Shown: one piece after another, positions 43,765 to 54,936 of the stretch | Numbering within the stretch: position 1 is the first letter of the stretch | How the letters are laid out: each line of letters begins with the position of its first letter | DNA from: Cupriavidus malaysiensis | GTDB taxonomy: Bacteria > Pseudomonadota > Gammaproteobacteria > Burkholderiales > Burkholderiaceae | Direction of reading: 5' to 3' | DNA length: 64,000 nucleotides | NCBI RefSeq assembly: GCF_001854325.1 | Contig: NZ_CP017754.1 | Coordinates: 4,216,001-4,280,000, forward strand | Notes under the pieces: model-generated | What the model saw: only the letters and a program-made list of their open reading frames with translations | What the model was told of the DNA's origin: nothing | The model's database searches: none | Program-made: the position numbers and the translations under genes

Positions 43765-44508
43765 TTACTTGATGTCTTTCCAGTAGGCCGCGTTCAGGCG
43801 CCAGGCGAAGATGGTGAACATGCCCAGGAACAGCAGCACCCACACGCCCAGGCGCTTGCGCTGGTTCTGCGCCGGCTCGGACATCCAGTCGAGGAAGCCG
43901 ACCAGGTCGGCCACGGCCTGGTCATACTCGACCGTGCTCAGCTTGCCGGGCGTGAGTTGCTCGAAGCCGGCGAACTTGTGCACGGTCTCGCCATGCTCTT
44001 CCACTTCCTTGAACTTGGCGGCGCGCTGGCCCTGCAGTTCCCACAGCACGTGCGGCATGCCGACGCTGGGGAACACGAGGTTGTTCCAGCCGGTGGCGCG
44101 GTTGTCGTCGCGGTAGAAGGTGCGGAGATAGGTGTAGAGCCAATCGTCGCCGCGGGCGCGGGCGATCACCGACAGGTCCGGCGGGGTCGCGCCGAAGAAG
44201 GACTTGGCGTCCTTGGGGTGCATGGCGATGGTCATGGTCTCGCCGACCTTGTCCGCGGAGAACAGCAGGTTTTCGCGGATCTGGTCGTCGGTGAGGCCGA
44301 TATCCTTGAGGCGGTTGTACCGCATCAGGGAGGCGCCGTGGCAGTTCAGGCAGTAGTTGACGAACAGCTTCGCGCCGCGCTGCAGCGACGACAGGTCGCT
44401 GGTCTGCACCGGCGCCGGCTCCAGGGGATAGCCCCCTTCGCTGGCGATGGCGGGAGCGGCGGCAAAGCAGGCGCCCGCGAGTGCGAAGATCGAAAGCAGC
44501 TTTTTCAT
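43765..44508 (-). CDS. petC: Cytochrome c1, bc1 complex
   Basis: A 247-aa haem c protein with a signal peptide (to about residue 23), the haem-binding CLNCH motif (Cys53, Cys56, His57), a downstream VGMPHVLWE segment carrying a candidate axial Met, and a C-terminal membrane anchor (WVLLFLGMFTIFAWRL). It passes electrons from the Rieske centre to cytochrome c in the periplasm. It follows petB by 31 bp in the petABC operon. Confidence 0.95.
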   Translation of the reverse strand: MKKLLSIFALAGACFAAAPAIASEGGYPLEPAPVQTSDLSSLQRGAKLFVNYCLNCHGASLMRYNRLKDIGLTDDQIRENLLFSADKVGETMTIAMHPKDAKSFFGATPPDLSVIARARGDDWLYTYLRTFYRDDNRATGWNNLVFPSVGMPHVLWELQGQRAAKFKEVEEHGETVHKFAGFEQLTPGKLSTVEYDQAVADLVGFLDWMSEPAQNQRKRLGVWVLLFLGMFTIFAWRLNAAYWKDIK

Positions 44509-44539
44509 CTTGTGTCCTTGTCCTCTGGTGGGCCTTCGG

Positions 44540-45943
44540 TCAGTGCGGGGTGAAGGTCACGCGGTCCGGCACCGGCTTGAAGGTGCCGGCGCGGCTCCAC
44601 AGCGGCATGGTCAGGAAGAAGGCGAAGTACAGCAGGGTGCCGAGCTGCGACACCTTTTCGCCCACCGGCGACGGTGGCTGCACGCCCAGGTAGCCGAGCA
44701 CCAGGAACACCACCACGAAGACGATCAGGATCGACTTGTGGAAGGCAGGACGGTAGCGGATCGACTTGACCGGCGAGTGGTCCAGCCAGGGCAGGAAGAA
44801 CAGCACGATGACCGAGCCGCCCATCACCAGCACGCCCCAGAACTTGGCGTCGATGAAGTAGAAGCCGACCGCCAGGATCACGGCGATGGCCAATGCGCCG
44901 ATCTTGATACGCGCATCCTTGCTGCGCAGGAAGACCAGGCCCAGCAGCAGCGCGAAGAACACCCACAGGATCGGCAGGAAGTTCGAGGTGGTGGCGCGCA
45001 GCATCGAGTAGAACGGCGTGAAGTACCAGACCGGGGCAATGTGCGGCGGGGTCTTCAGCGGATCAGCCTGGAAGAAGTTGTTCGATTCCAGGAAGTAGCC
45101 GCCGACCTCGGGGAAGAAGAAGATCACCGCCGAGAACACCATCAGGAAGCCGCCCACGCCCAGCAGGTCATGCACCGAGTAGTAGGGGTGGAAGGGGATG
45201 CCGTCCAGCGGGATGCCGTTCTCGTCCTTCTTGGCCTTGATCTCGACGCCGTCGGGGTTGTTCGAGCCCACTTCGTGCAGCGCGATGATATGCGCCACCA
45301 CCAGGCCAAGCAGCACCAGCGGCACGGCGATCACGTGGAAGGAGAAGAAGCGGTTCAGCGTGGCGTCGCTGACCACGTAGTCGCCGCGGATGAACAGTGA
45401 CAGGTCCTGGCCGATCACCGGGATGGCCGAGAACAGGTTGACGATCACCTGCGCGCCCCAGTAGGACATCTGGCCCCAGGGCAGCAGGTAGCCCATGAAG
45501 GCCTCGGCCATCAGGCAAAGGAAGATCAGGCAGCCGAAGATCCACACCAGCTCGCGCGGCTTGCGGTAGGAACCGTACAGCAGGCCGCGGAACATGTGCA
45601 GGTAGACCACGACGAAGAAGGCCGAGGCGCCGGTCGAGTGCATGTAGCGCACCAGCCAGCCCCAGGGCACCTCGCGCATGATGAACTCGACGCTGGCGAA
45701 GGCGACCGGGATGCCGGCCGCATTCAGCGTGCCGTCCGGCTTGTAGTTCATCACCAGGAAGATGCCGGTGACGATCTGGATCACCAGCACCAGCAGCGCC
45801 AGCGAACCGAAGAAGTACCAGAAGTTGAAGTTCTTTGGCGCGTAGTACTTGGAGAGGTGGTCTTCCCACAGCTGGGTGGCGGGGAAACGCGCGTCGATCC
45901 AGCCCAGCAGGCCGGTCGTCTTGACTTCTTTCTCGGCTGCCAT
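44540..45943 (-). CDS. petB: Cytochrome b, bc1 complex
   Basis: A 467-aa integral membrane subunit with the four haem-ligating His on two helices ([20 protein letters not shown] and [21 protein letters not shown] regions) and the quinol-site PEWY-like segment present as [10 protein letters not shown]. It is longer than mitochondrial cytochrome b because of extra C-terminal helices, as usual in betaproteobacteria. It lies between petA (two bases away) and petC. Confidence 0.96.
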   Translation of the reverse strand: MAAEKEVKTTGLLGWIDARFPATQLWEDHLSKYYAPKNFNFWYFFGSLALLVLVIQIVTGIFLVMNYKPDGTLNAAGIPVAFASVEFIMREVPWGWLVRYMHSTGASAFFVVVYLHMFRGLLYGSYRKPRELVWIFGCLIFLCLMAEAFMGYLLPWGQMSYWGAQVIVNLFSAIPVIGQDLSLFIRGDYVVSDATLNRFFSFHVIAVPLVLLGLVVAHIIALHEVGSNNPDGVEIKAKKDENGIPLDGIPFHPYYSVHDLLGVGGFLMVFSAVIFFFPEVGGYFLESNNFFQADPLKTPPHIAPVWYFTPFYSMLRATTSNFLPILWVFFALLLGLVFLRSKDARIKIGALAIAVILAVGFYFIDAKFWGVLVMGGSVIVLFFLPWLDHSPVKSIRYRPAFHKSILIVFVVVFLVLGYLGVQPPSPVGEKVSQLGTLLYFAFFLTMPLWSRAGTFKPVPDRVTFTPH

Positions 45944-45945
45944 GA

Positions 45946-46563
45946 TCAGGCCTCTCCTTTCTCGTCCTTGCCGATCACGATCTTGGTGTCGGTCAGGAAC
46001 TGGTATGGGGGAACGTCAAGGTTCTGCGGGGCCGGCTTGTTCTTGAACACGCGCCCGGCGAGATCGAAGGTCGAGCCGTGGCAGGGGCAGAGGAAGCCGG
46101 GATCGCTGCCGAGCTGGGGATTGGCGCCGGCGGGGAACGGGCCGGAAGGCGAGCAGCCCAGGTGGGAACAGATGCCGACCACGACCAGGACGTCCTTGTG
46201 GTCGGCGCGTGAACGGGTTTCGTTCTTGCAGTACTCGGGCGTCTTCATGGTGAAGGGCACATCCGAGTTCGGATCGGCCACTTCGACGTCGGTCTTCTTG
46301 AGAGACGCCAGCATCTCATCGGTGCGCCGCAGGATCCACACAGGCTTGCCGCGCCACTCCACCGTCATCATCTCGCCAGGCTTGAGGGCACCGATGTCGG
46401 CCTCGACCGGGGCGCCGGCCGCTTTGGCCTTCTCCGATGGCGCAAACGTACTGACAAACGGCACCGCCACTGCCACTCCTCCGATGCCGCCAGCCACGGA
46501 CGTCGCGATCAACCAAGTGCGACGCCCCTTATCCACGCTTTTCACGCTTTGCTGGTCACTCAT
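45946..46563 (-). CDS. petA: Ubiquinol-cytochrome c reductase iron-sulfur (Rieske) subunit
   Basis: A 205-aa protein with a twin-arginine-type N-terminus ([13 protein letters not shown]) followed by a membrane helix, and the [2Fe-2S] motifs CSHLGC (132-137) and CPCHGS (159-164). It accepts electrons from ubiquinol and passes them to cytochrome c1. Its export should depend on the Tat system encoded nearby. First gene of petABC, divergent from mscL. Confidence 0.96.
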   Translation of the reverse strand: MSDQQSVKSVDKGRRTWLIATSVAGGIGGVAVAVPFVSTFAPSEKAKAAGAPVEADIGALKPGEMMTVEWRGKPVWILRRTDEMLASLKKTDVEVADPNSDVPFTMKTPEYCKNETRSRADHKDVLVVVGICSHLGCSPSGPFPAGANPQLGSDPGFLCPCHGSTFDLAGRVFKNKPAPQNLDVPPYQFLTDTKIVIGKDEKGEA

Positions 46564-46777
46564 TCCAAACCCCAGGGGAAGTCAATTTAGATTTTGCGTC
46601 AACCGCAAATTGTACCTTAGGCACATTGTTCGACGAAAGGCGCATGACACGCCACCGCCGTACGATAATCGGACGATGCAACAGGGTTCCCTGCTTCACA
46701 CTTGCGTTCCTGGCGGTGATGCGGCAGGCTTTTGGCATGCGTATAGTACGATACGCGCAACAAATCGGGAGAATGCA

Positions 46778-47203
46778 ATGGGAATGGTTTCGGAATTCAA
46801 AACTTTCGCGATGCGCGGCAACGTCATCGACCTCGCGGTCGGTGTGATCATCGGCGCTGCCTTCGGGAAAATCGTGGATTCGGTGGTCAACGACCTGATC
46901 ATGCCCATCGTGGGCCGCATCATCGGCAAGCTGGACTTCTCCAACCTGTTCGTCACCTTATCGGAGCCACCAGCAGGAACACCGATGACACTGGACGCCT
47001 TGAAGAAGGCCGGCGTCCCGGTGTTCGCCTACGGGAATTTCCTGACCATCGTCGTGAATTTCGTCATTCTCGCGTTCATCATTTTCCTGATGGTGCGCGG
47101 TTTCAATAAACTGCGCGCCCAGGAGCCGCCTCCCGCACCGGCCCCGACGCCGGAAGAAGTGGTGCTGCTGCGCGAAATCCGCGACAGCCTGAAAGCCAAG
47201 TAA
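46778..47203 (+). CDS. mscL: Large-conductance mechanosensitive channel MscL
   Basis: A 141-aa membrane protein with the conserved N-terminal [20 protein letters not shown] segment, two transmembrane helices separated by a periplasmic loop, and a charged C-terminal helix ([16 protein letters not shown]). It opens under membrane tension to release solutes on hypo-osmotic shock. The ATG at 46778 follows GGGAGA; an ATG two codons later is also possible. A GCGTAT/ATACGC dyad lies just upstream (46739-46756). Confidence 0.95.
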   Translation: MGMVSEFKTFAMRGNVIDLAVGVIIGAAFGKIVDSVVNDLIMPIVGRIIGKLDFSNLFVTLSEPPAGTPMTLDALKKAGVPVFAYGNFLTIVVNFVILAFIIFLMVRGFNKLRAQEPPPAPAPTPEEVVLLREIRDSLKAK

Positions 47204-47236
47204 GGATTTACCCGTAGGATACGGCCCACAGCCGGT

Positions 47237-47283
47237 AAAAATATTGCGGCGCCGCATGTTATTGCGGCGCCGCAATATTTAAA
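47237..47283. terminator. Strong bidirectional terminator hairpin
   Basis: Perfect 18-bp arms (AAATATTGCGGCGCCGCA and its complement, 47239-47256 and 47263-47280) with a six-base loop, flanked by A and T residues. It separates the converging mscL (+) and NIF3-family (-) genes. Confidence 0.85.
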
Positions 47284-47374
47284 CACCCGTTCCGACCCGG
47301 TTTTCTTGCGCCAGATCAAATGGGATGGATTCTTCGCCCGGCAAGCGACAAACCGGGGCCGCGGGTCGCCGCGC

Positions 47375-48121
47375 TCAGACCGGATTCGGGATGTCGATGA
47401 AGGTGTGGCTGAGGCCGAAGCGGTCGGCCAGGTGCTCACCCAGCGCACGGATGCCGAAGCGCTCGGTGGCATGGTGGCCGGCGGCCAGATAGGCCACGCC
47501 GCTCTCGCGCGCCAGGTGCGCGGTCTGCTCGGAGGCCTCGCCGCTCAGGTAAGCGTCGACCCCCGCCGCCACTGCGGCATCGAAATAGCCCTGGGCCCCG
47601 CCGGTGCACCAGCCGATGCTGCGGACCATCTGCCCAGGCTCGCCCAGCACCAGCGGCTCGCGCCCCAGCACGCCGCCGACATGGGCAGCGAAGGTCGCGA
47701 GCGGCATCGCTTGCGGCAGCGAGCCGGACCAGCACAAGTCGTTGTCGCCGAAACGGCCATGCGGCGTGAGCCCGAGCTGCAGCCCGAGCTGGACGTTGTT
47801 GCCCAGTTCCGGATGGCCGTCCAGCGGCAGGTGGTAGGCGAACAGGTTCAGGTCGGCACCGAGCAGGCGTTTGAGACGGGCGTGTTTCTGCCCGATCACG
47901 CGGGCATCCTCGTTCTTCCAGAAGTAACCGTGATGGACCAGCAGGGCATCGGCGCCGGCCTCGATGGCAGCCTCCACCAGCGCCAGGCTGGCAGTCACGC
48001 CCGTGACGATATGCCGCACTTCGGCACGCCCTTGCACTTGCAGGCCGTTGGGGCAATAGTCCTTGTAGCGAGACGCCTCGAGCAGATCGTTCAAGTACAA
48101 TTCCAGCTCTCTGGTTTTCAT
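47375..48121 (-). CDS. NIF3-like dinuclear metal-centre protein (YbgI family)
   Basis: A 248-aa protein of the NIF3/DUF34 family with the metal-ligand HHG motif ([11 protein letters not shown]), [14 protein letters not shown] and the C-terminal [11 protein letters not shown] motif. These proteins form toroidal hexamers with two metals per subunit. A GTP cyclohydrolase-like or metal-insertase role has been proposed, but none is settled. The gene is divergent from the DegS-like protease gene with 20 bp between starts. Confidence 0.9.
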   Translation of the reverse strand: MKTRELELYLNDLLEASRYKDYCPNGLQVQGRAEVRHIVTGVTASLALVEAAIEAGADALLVHHGYFWKNEDARVIGQKHARLKRLLGADLNLFAYHLPLDGHPELGNNVQLGLQLGLTPHGRFGDNDLCWSGSLPQAMPLATFAAHVGGVLGREPLVLGEPGQMVRSIGWCTGGAQGYFDAAVAAGVDAYLSGEASEQTAHLARESGVAYLAAGHHATERFGIRALGEHLADRFGLSHTFIDIPNPV

Positions 48122-48141
48122 TTTCCGCTCAAATTCCCAAT

Positions 48142-49341
<1,200 letters not shown>

Positions 49342-49388
49342 GCGGTACGCCATACGGTCCGCGCGCAGACCTCCGCGCCGGAAATACA

Positions 49389-49420
49389 GAAGCCCGCTGC
49401 CATGGCGGGCTTCTTTCTTG
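49389..49420 (+). terminator. Rho-independent terminator after the DegS-like gene
   Basis: Stem GAAGCCCGC (49389-49397) / GCGGGCTTC (49405-49413), loop TGCCATG, followed by TTTCTT. It lies 48 bases after the protease stop. Confidence 0.88.
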
Positions 49421-49900
49421 GGCGTCGGGAGCGCGTCGGCGGGAAAACCGCGCCCCCAGGGAAGCTTTGCCCTGAGGGGGCTGCCGACCGGCATTGGCTC
49501 ATGCCGATCATGGCGGCCGGCGAAGCGGACATCGACGCAGCCGGAACGCCCCGTGGCGACGCCGGCAGGACCGCAGTTGCCACATCGCCGCCCTGCCCTC
49601 TGCCCAAGGCCTTCCATGGGCCATCCACGCTCAGGCATGTTGATGCGTTTGCGCGGCTCCAAAGGAACTCGCCACGCGCCAAAAACCTGCCTCCCCTCCC
49701 TGCTTCGACGACCCGAGAGGCAGCGCCCTCGGGCAGGCAGCTATGCGCTGCGGTGGGCTGCATCGGCCCCGCCGCACGCCAGGGCAATTACCAGAGGAAG
49801 GGTCAGGCCACATCCGGAATGGGCGCTGCACGATAGCCGTGGCGCCTCCACGCAACGCCGGCGGCAGATGCGGGCCGCAGATGGGGCCGCAGAAATGAGA
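49421..49900. other. Intergenic region between two terminators, no gene seen
   Basis: Open frames here are long only because of base composition and lack ribosome sites or family resemblance. Two minor inverted repeats are visible (near 49458-49480 and 49490-49512). Nothing else is recognised. Confidence 0.5.
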
Positions 49901-49934
49901 AAAGCCGGCTTCCTTGCGGAAGCCGGCTTTCGCC
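49901..49934. terminator. Terminator of the porin gene
   Basis: A 13-bp perfect stem, AAAGCCGGCTTCC (49901-49913) / GGAAGCCGGCTTT (49918-49930), with a TTGC loop. It sits 42 bp beyond the porin stop; on the minus strand the stem ends in TTT then TCTCATTT. Confidence 0.85.
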
Positions 49935-49972
49935 TGCAAGTCGATTCGAAGCGGGCTTACACCCGCGTCAAA

Positions 49973-51064
49973 TTAGAACTTGTGACGGACACCAACCACG
50001 GCACCGAATTGGTTGCCGCCGGAGATGACGTTCGAAGCCGTGCTGCTGTTGTAACCATCGACGCCCAGCGACGAGCCGCTCTTGTTCTTGGTGTACGAGA
50101 CCGAGGTGTACAGGTCGGTACGCTTCGACAGAGCGTAGTCGGCGGTCGCGACGAATTGCCACGGATCAGCCGAGGTGTTGCGGAAGTCTTGGTAGTAAGC
50201 GGCGCCGGTCAGCGACAGAGCCGGGGTCAGTTGGTAACCCAGACCCAGCCAGTACAGGTTGGCGGTGCTCACGACGCTGCCCGGGGCGGAAGCCACTGCG
50301 CCCGGCAGGGTTGCGCCGTTGTAGCCCTTCGCCCAGCGGTAGCCAGCGTAGACCTTGGCCGGACCGAAAGCGTAGGTACCGGCAACGCTTGCGCGGCGGA
50401 TCGATTGGCCAGCCGAAGCAGCGGTGCTGCCGTTCGATTGGTCATAGGTCGCACCAACCGAGAACGGGCCAGCGCCGTACATGGCGGTGAAGCCGTACTC
50501 ACGGCCAGCCGAGAACACGCCCGGGATTTCGTTGCCGTTGTTCTGGAAGCTGTACAGAGCGGCGACGGTCAGGCCACCGAAGGTACCAACGTACTTGGCG
50601 GCGTTGTCAGCACGCGAAGCGTATTCCGGAGCGATCGAGGTGATCGAGTAGCGGGTCGAGATCGCCATCGGATCGTAGACCAGGCCGAAATCATAGAACA
50701 GGGTCTGTTGGCGACCCAGGGTCAGGGTGCCCCACTGGTTCTGCAGGCCGACGTAGGCGTTACGGTTGAACAGACGGCTGGAGTCCGACTGGCCACCGGT
50801 GTCAACGTTGAAACCGCTTTCCAGGGTGAAGATGCCCTTCAGGCCGCCGCCCAGGTCTTCCACGCCACGCAGGCCCCAACGCGAACCGGACTGGTTGCCC
50901 GAGGTCATGCGCCATGCGTTCGACGATTGGCCGTTCGGACCCGGGGTGCGGTTGGTGTACTCGAGGCCAACGTCAGCCACGCCGTAAAGGGTCACGCTCG
51001 ACTGGGCATACGCACCGCCGGCGGCCAGAGCGGCGACGGCAGCTGCAAACAGTTTCATCTTCAT
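49973..51064 (-). CDS. Gram-negative trimeric porin (OpcP/Omp32-type)
   Basis: A 363-aa outer-membrane porin with a signal peptide (AYAQSSVTLYGVADVGLEY start of the mature protein), 16-strand pattern, the LTLGRQQTLFYD and constriction-loop region, and the terminal VVGVRHKF ending in Phe. Codon use is strongly biased, consistent with an abundant protein. AGGAAAG precedes the start. It forms general diffusion pores for small, often anionic, solutes. Confidence 0.93.
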   Translation of the reverse strand: MKMKLFAAAVAALAAGGAYAQSSVTLYGVADVGLEYTNRTPGPNGQSSNAWRMTSGNQSGSRWGLRGVEDLGGGLKGIFTLESGFNVDTGGQSDSSRLFNRNAYVGLQNQWGTLTLGRQQTLFYDFGLVYDPMAISTRYSITSIAPEYASRADNAAKYVGTFGGLTVAALYSFQNNGNEIPGVFSAGREYGFTAMYGAGPFSVGATYDQSNGSTAASAGQSIRRASVAGTYAFGPAKVYAGYRWAKGYNGATLPGAVASAPGSVVSTANLYWLGLGYQLTPALSLTGAAYYQDFRNTSADPWQFVATADYALSKRTDLYTSVSYTKNKSGSSLGVDGYNSSTASNVISGGNQFGAVVGVRHKF

Positions 51065-51354
51065 ATCGACACTTTCCTTGTCAACTGATTGGGAAATCTT
51101 GGCTTGCCCAAGTGCTTGGGCGACGCACTTACTTAACGTCTGCTGCGTATTATGGGCCAGGCCCCCAGAGGCTCAGAAGGCTTTTTCGCGGTAAACACTG
51201 CGAATCAGCCCGATTTGTTGCGAGGGAGCAACAGACAAGTCTCCAATTTTCACCAAAGTGGTGCAAAAAATAGAGGTAAACCGAGGTACCCGTGGCCCTC
51301 CCACAGTCGGCTGCCGGCACGGTGGCCAGCGCCTCAGCGAGGGCCGCCGGCGGC

Positions 51355-52155
51355 TCAATCGGCCGTCGTGCCGCCCACGGCCTCCGGCGATTCCTCCGGC
51401 TTCAGGAAGAAGCGCGCCATCAGCAGGCCCAGTTCATACAGGGCGATCAGGGGCACGGCCAGCAGGAGCTGGGAGAGCACGTCGGGCGGCGTCACCACGG
51501 CGGCAATGATGAATGCGCCGACGATGACGTAGGGACGCACCTGCTTGAGCTTGTCGAGTTCCACCACGCCGAAGCGCACCAGCACGATCACCACCACCGG
51601 CACCTCGAAGGTGATGCCGAAGGCAAGGAACATGGTCATGGCGAAGCTGAGGTACTTGTCGATGTCGGTCGACATGTCCGCCCCGAGCGGCGCGTTGTAG
51701 TGCGCCATGAAGTGGAAGACCGTGGGGAAGACCAGGAAGTAGGCAAAGGTGACGCCGCACAGGAACAGCACATAGCTGCTGCTGACCAGCGGCAGGATCA
51801 GCCGCTTCTCATGCTGGTACAGGCCCGGCGCGACGAATTTCCAGATCTGGTACAGCACCCAGGGCAGTGCGATCAGGAAGGCGACCAGCAGTGTGACCTT
51901 CATCGGCACGAAGAAGGAACCGGTGACGTCGGTGACGATCATCCTGCCCCCCTTGGGCAGGGAAACCATCAGCGGCCGCGCGAAGAGGTTGAAGATTTCG
52001 GGCGCCCAGTAGACGAGGCCGAGGAAGATGATCAGCACGCCGGCCACCGCCTTGACCAGCCGCTCGCGCAGTTCGATCAGATGGGAGATGAAGGTTTCCT
52101 GCTGGTCGTCCTGCGGATCCGGCTCGGGAGAATGGGAGGAACGCGTATCGCTCAT
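51355..52155 (-). CDS. tatC: Sec-independent translocase subunit TatC
   Basis: A 266-aa inner-membrane protein with six helices and the conserved cytoplasmic N-terminal FISHLIELRERLVKAV and the LPWVLYQIWKFVAPGLYQHEKR loop. TatC binds twin-arginine signals and recruits TatB/TatA. The operon order tatA-tatB-tatC is conserved. Likely clients in this window are the Rieske subunit and the deacetylase at 24043-25032. Confidence 0.96.
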   Translation of the reverse strand: MSDTRSSHSPEPDPQDDQQETFISHLIELRERLVKAVAGVLIIFLGLVYWAPEIFNLFARPLMVSLPKGGRMIVTDVTGSFFVPMKVTLLVAFLIALPWVLYQIWKFVAPGLYQHEKRLILPLVSSSYVLFLCGVTFAYFLVFPTVFHFMAHYNAPLGADMSTDIDKYLSFAMTMFLAFGITFEVPVVVIVLVRFGVVELDKLKQVRPYVIVGAFIIAAVVTPPDVLSQLLLAVPLIALYELGLLMARFFLKPEESPEAVGGTTAD

Positions 52156-52246
52156 GGCGTGGATCGCTCAGCCGCGCGGGCCGGTAACGAGTAAGACTTG
52201 GCGGCGCGGGGCGCCGGGCTGTGGCGTGCCACTCGGGCCGGCCACG

Positions 52247-52747
52247 TCAATCGAAGAAAGAGCGGCCGGGGCCCGCCGCCGGCCGGTGGCGTTTGACGCG
52301 CGCCGCACCCGACTGTGCCCACATGCGCACATTCTGCTGCCGCTTGAACCACAGCGGCCGAGCGCCCTGCTTGACGCGCCAGCTCTTGCGGCCAGTGCGG
52401 ACCTTGTGCGCCGCGTCCCACGAGGGCACGTAGCCAGTGCCGCCGCCGGGCTCGGCATGGCTTTCGCCGGACAGGGCCTCGTTCAGCGCCTGCGTCTGTT
52501 CGCTCACTTCCTTGTGGATGGTCCGCTCGACATCGCGCGCGGCTTCCTCGAACTCGGTGCGCATCTTGCGCAGTTCCTCGAGCTCGACCTCGCGGCTGAC
52601 CTCGGCCTTCACATCATTGATATAGCGCTGGGCGCGCCCGACCAGCGCGCCGACCGTACGCGCCACCTTCGGCAGCCGCTCAGGGCCGATCACGATCAGC
52701 GCCACGGCACCGATCAGCGCGAGCTTGGAAATACCGAGGTCGATCAT
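52247..52747 (-). CDS. tatB: Sec-independent translocase subunit TatB
   Basis: A 166-aa protein with a single N-terminal helix and the TatB hallmark ALIVIGPERLPKVARTVG (Glu and Pro after the hinge Gly), an amphipathic helix and a long polar tail. TatB partners TatC in signal recognition. It is encoded between tatA and tatC. Confidence 0.95.
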   Translation of the reverse strand: MIDLGISKLALIGAVALIVIGPERLPKVARTVGALVGRAQRYINDVKAEVSREVELEELRKMRTEFEEAARDVERTIHKEVSEQTQALNEALSGESHAEPGGGTGYVPSWDAAHKVRTGRKSWRVKQGARPLWFKRQQNVRMWAQSGAARVKRHRPAAGPGRSFFD

Positions 52748-52840
52748 GCGGGCTTCGGGACAGGAAGAGGGACCGGCGCCGTGGCGCCGGAAGCGGAAAG
52801 GATCACGTGCGCCGCCGCGCGAACGTGGGCGGAACGCGCA

Positions 52841-53080
52841 TCACTTCTGCTGCGACGACTTGTCCTTGGCCTCGACATCGATGGTGGTCGAGTCGCGCAG
52901 TTCCTTGGGCTGGGCGGACTGGGCCGGCTTATCGGCAGCGTCGCCTTCGCGCATGCCGTCCTTGAAGCCCTTGACCGCGCCACCCAGATCCTGGCCGATG
53001 TTGCGCAGCTTCTTGGTGCCGAATACCAGCATCACGATCAGCAGCACGATCAGCCAGTGCCAAATGCTCAACGAACCCAT
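52841..53080 (-). CDS. tatA: Sec-independent translocase subunit TatA
   Basis: A 79-aa protein with one short N-terminal helix ([16 protein letters not shown]), the FGTKKL hinge and an amphipathic helix ([12 protein letters not shown]) plus an acidic/basic tail. TatA oligomers form the protein-conducting element of the Tat system. First of tatABC. Confidence 0.95.
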   Translation of the reverse strand: MGSLSIWHWLIVLLIVMLVFGTKKLRNIGQDLGGAVKGFKDGMREGDAADKPAQSAQPKELRDSTTIDVEAKDKSSQQK

Positions 53081-53674
53081 TTTCTATCGCTCCTGATGGC
53101 GCCGCGGACAGCCCTCCGGCCGTCCCGCCCCGTTTGTTCCGTCCTCACAAGCCTGCGCCGGGCGACGGTTGCCGGCGCGGCACCCGGCCGCCGTCAAACG
53201 GACCGCGGCCTGTACCTCCTTCTCCTGCTCGCTCCCGGCCGGCGCAGCGGCATCTTCCACTGCACGCATGGACCACCCTCGCCTGCGGGTACGGTTGATG
53301 GACGGCTTGTCCGTCTTCCGGCCCCGCGCCGATCATGGTACGGCACCGCCGACACTGCGCCAGCCCATGCCAGTCCGGGCACTCTCTACACCATTTTAGC
53401 AAGCAAGCCGCCTTCGCCGGGGCCGCAATTGGCCGGCGAGGCGGGATGCCTCCCCGGACCATGCAGGAAGTGTACCGGCGCCTTGAGATGAAGCCACCGG
53501 ACGTCGGGCATCGCCCCATCCCTGCTGCGCCCTGGCGCCTGGTCCGCCCCGCGCCGGCCGGCTGCGGCCTAGCAGAAGTGACGATTATCCCGCGTGTTCA
53601 TGAAAATCTCGTGGTTCGGGTGGAGTCGGATCAGGCGGACCGGGGAAGCGAAGCCACGTGGGCAGGCAGGCAGC
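53081..53674. other. 594-bp gap between tatA and the small membrane protein gene
   Basis: No gene with family resemblance or a good ribosome site is seen on either strand. In related betaproteobacteria a HIT-family (hinT-like) gene usually occupies this place, by my recollection of synteny; no HIT motif (HxHxH) is readable here. The promoter of tatABC should lie in this stretch. Confidence 0.45.
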
Positions 53675-54061
53675 TCAGAACGAGCCGTCCGGGTACATCG
53701 GCTTGCCATCGTTCAGGTAGAGCCAGCCCTTGACGATGCGGTACAACATCCACAGCGACAGCACGCCCCAGACGGCGAAGGCTGCCGGAATCAGCACCAC
53801 GGTGAAGAACAAGGCCCCACCCAGCACCGCCCAGGCGATCGACCACCAGAAGGAGCGGATCTGCCAGGCGAAATGCGAGGCATAGAGGCTGCCGCGCGCG
53901 TCGTCGCGCTTGACGTAGTCGACGATGATGGCGACCAGCGCGGTGATGCCGCCGGTCAGCCAGAAGATGGCGTACAGGGCATACAGGATGTGCAGCAGCT
54001 TGCGCAGGCTGTCGAGCTGCGCGCCGGAAGGCAGGACCTGGCCGCTGGATTCGTTGCTCAT
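53675..54061 (-). CDS. DUF4870-like small inner-membrane protein
   Basis: A 128-aa protein with about three hydrophobic segments (LLHILYALYAIFWLTGGITA, an aromatic WWSIAWAVLGGALFF helix and a third), a cytoplasmic YVKRDDARGSLYASHFAWQI loop and a C-terminal GWLYLNDGKPMYPDGSF. It is commonly seen between hisE and the tat genes in Burkholderiaceae. Function is not known. Confidence 0.85.
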   Translation of the reverse strand: MSNESSGQVLPSGAQLDSLRKLLHILYALYAIFWLTGGITALVAIIVDYVKRDDARGSLYASHFAWQIRSFWWSIAWAVLGGALFFTVVLIPAAFAVWGVLSLWMLYRIVKGWLYLNDGKPMYPDGSF

Positions 54062-54148
54062 GTGCGTCCTTCTCCTTGTTGTGCGGGGCAAGTGCCGGCC
54101 GGCGCGCGGCTCTCCGCGCGACCAGCGGCGTGGGTCTCGCCGTGGGCC

Positions 54149-54517
54149 TTATTGCGACCGGCTCGCCTTCTCTTCCAGCCCCGACAGGCCTTCGCGGCGC
54201 GCCAGTTCGCGCACCACGTCGTCCGGGGACAGGCCGAAGCGCGCCAGCAGCACCATGGTGTGGAACCACAGGTCGGCCACTTCGTAGACCACCTTGCCCT
54301 TTGCCTCGTCCGACAGGCCGGCGGCGCGCGCGTCCTTGGCCGCCATCACGGTCTCGGTCGCTTCCTCGCCGATCTTCTTCAGGATGGCATCATCGCCCTT
54401 GTGGAACAGGCGCGCCACGTAGGACTTGTCGGGATCGCCACCCAGTTCGGGCTTGCGCGACTCCAGCGTGGCGGCGATGCGCGCCAGGATATCGGTGCCG
54501 CTCGGGGATGCGCTCAT
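54149..54517 (-). CDS. hisE: Phosphoribosyl-ATP pyrophosphatase HisE
   Basis: A 122-aa all-helical MazG-like enzyme for step 2 of histidine synthesis, hydrolysing PR-ATP to PR-AMP. It shows [20 protein letters not shown] and the metal-binding [11 protein letters not shown] / [13 protein letters not shown] helices. Its ATG overlaps the hisI stop by four bases. HisE and HisI are separate proteins here, unlike the fused enterobacterial form. Confidence 0.95.
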   Translation of the reverse strand: MSASPSGTDILARIAATLESRKPELGGDPDKSYVARLFHKGDDAILKKIGEEATETVMAAKDARAAGLSDEAKGKVVYEVADLWFHTMVLLARFGLSPDDVVRELARREGLSGLEEKASRSQ

Positions 54518-54921
54518 GGCTTGGCCGCGTAGATCTGGGTGGGGTCCTTCAGGACCGGCTCGACCGTCTGCCAGTCGCCGTTCTCGGCGTCACCCTCGAA
54601 CTTCTGGAAGAAGCAGGCGTGCCGTCCGGTGTGGCAGGCAATGCCGTCGATCTGGGTGACCTTGAGCAGGACCACGTCCTCGTCGCAGTCGAGACGGATC
54701 TCATGCACCTTCTGCACATGGCCGGACTCCTCGCCCTTGTGCCACAGGCGTTTGCGCGAACGCGACCAGAACACCGCCTCGCCCAGCTCCACGGTGCGCT
54801 GCAGCGCCTCGCGGTTCATGAAGGCAAACATCAGCACGTCATTCGAGCCGACTTCCTGCACGATCACCGGCACCAGGCCGTTGTCGTCCCATTTAACCTT
54901 GTTGAGCCACTTCTTTGCCAT
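54514..54921 (-). CDS. hisI: Phosphoribosyl-AMP cyclohydrolase HisI
   Basis: A 135-aa zinc enzyme that opens the adenine ring of PR-AMP (step 3). The conserved [29 protein letters not shown] and the [10 protein letters not shown] and [10 protein letters not shown] segments carry the zinc-binding cysteines. Overlaps hisE and lies 15 bp after hisF. Confidence 0.95.
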   Translation of the reverse strand: MAKKWLNKVKWDDNGLVPVIVQEVGSNDVLMFAFMNREALQRTVELGEAVFWSRSRKRLWHKGEESGHVQKVHEIRLDCDEDVVLLKVTQIDGIACHTGRHACFFQKFEGDAENGDWQTVEPVLKDPTQIYAAKP

Positions 54922-54936
54922 CTTGCTTCGCCGTGA

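Noticed and set aside
53084..53519. Short frames between tatA and the DUF4870-like gene, considered as a HIT gene
   Set aside because: No HxHxH motif and biased composition; no ribosome site.
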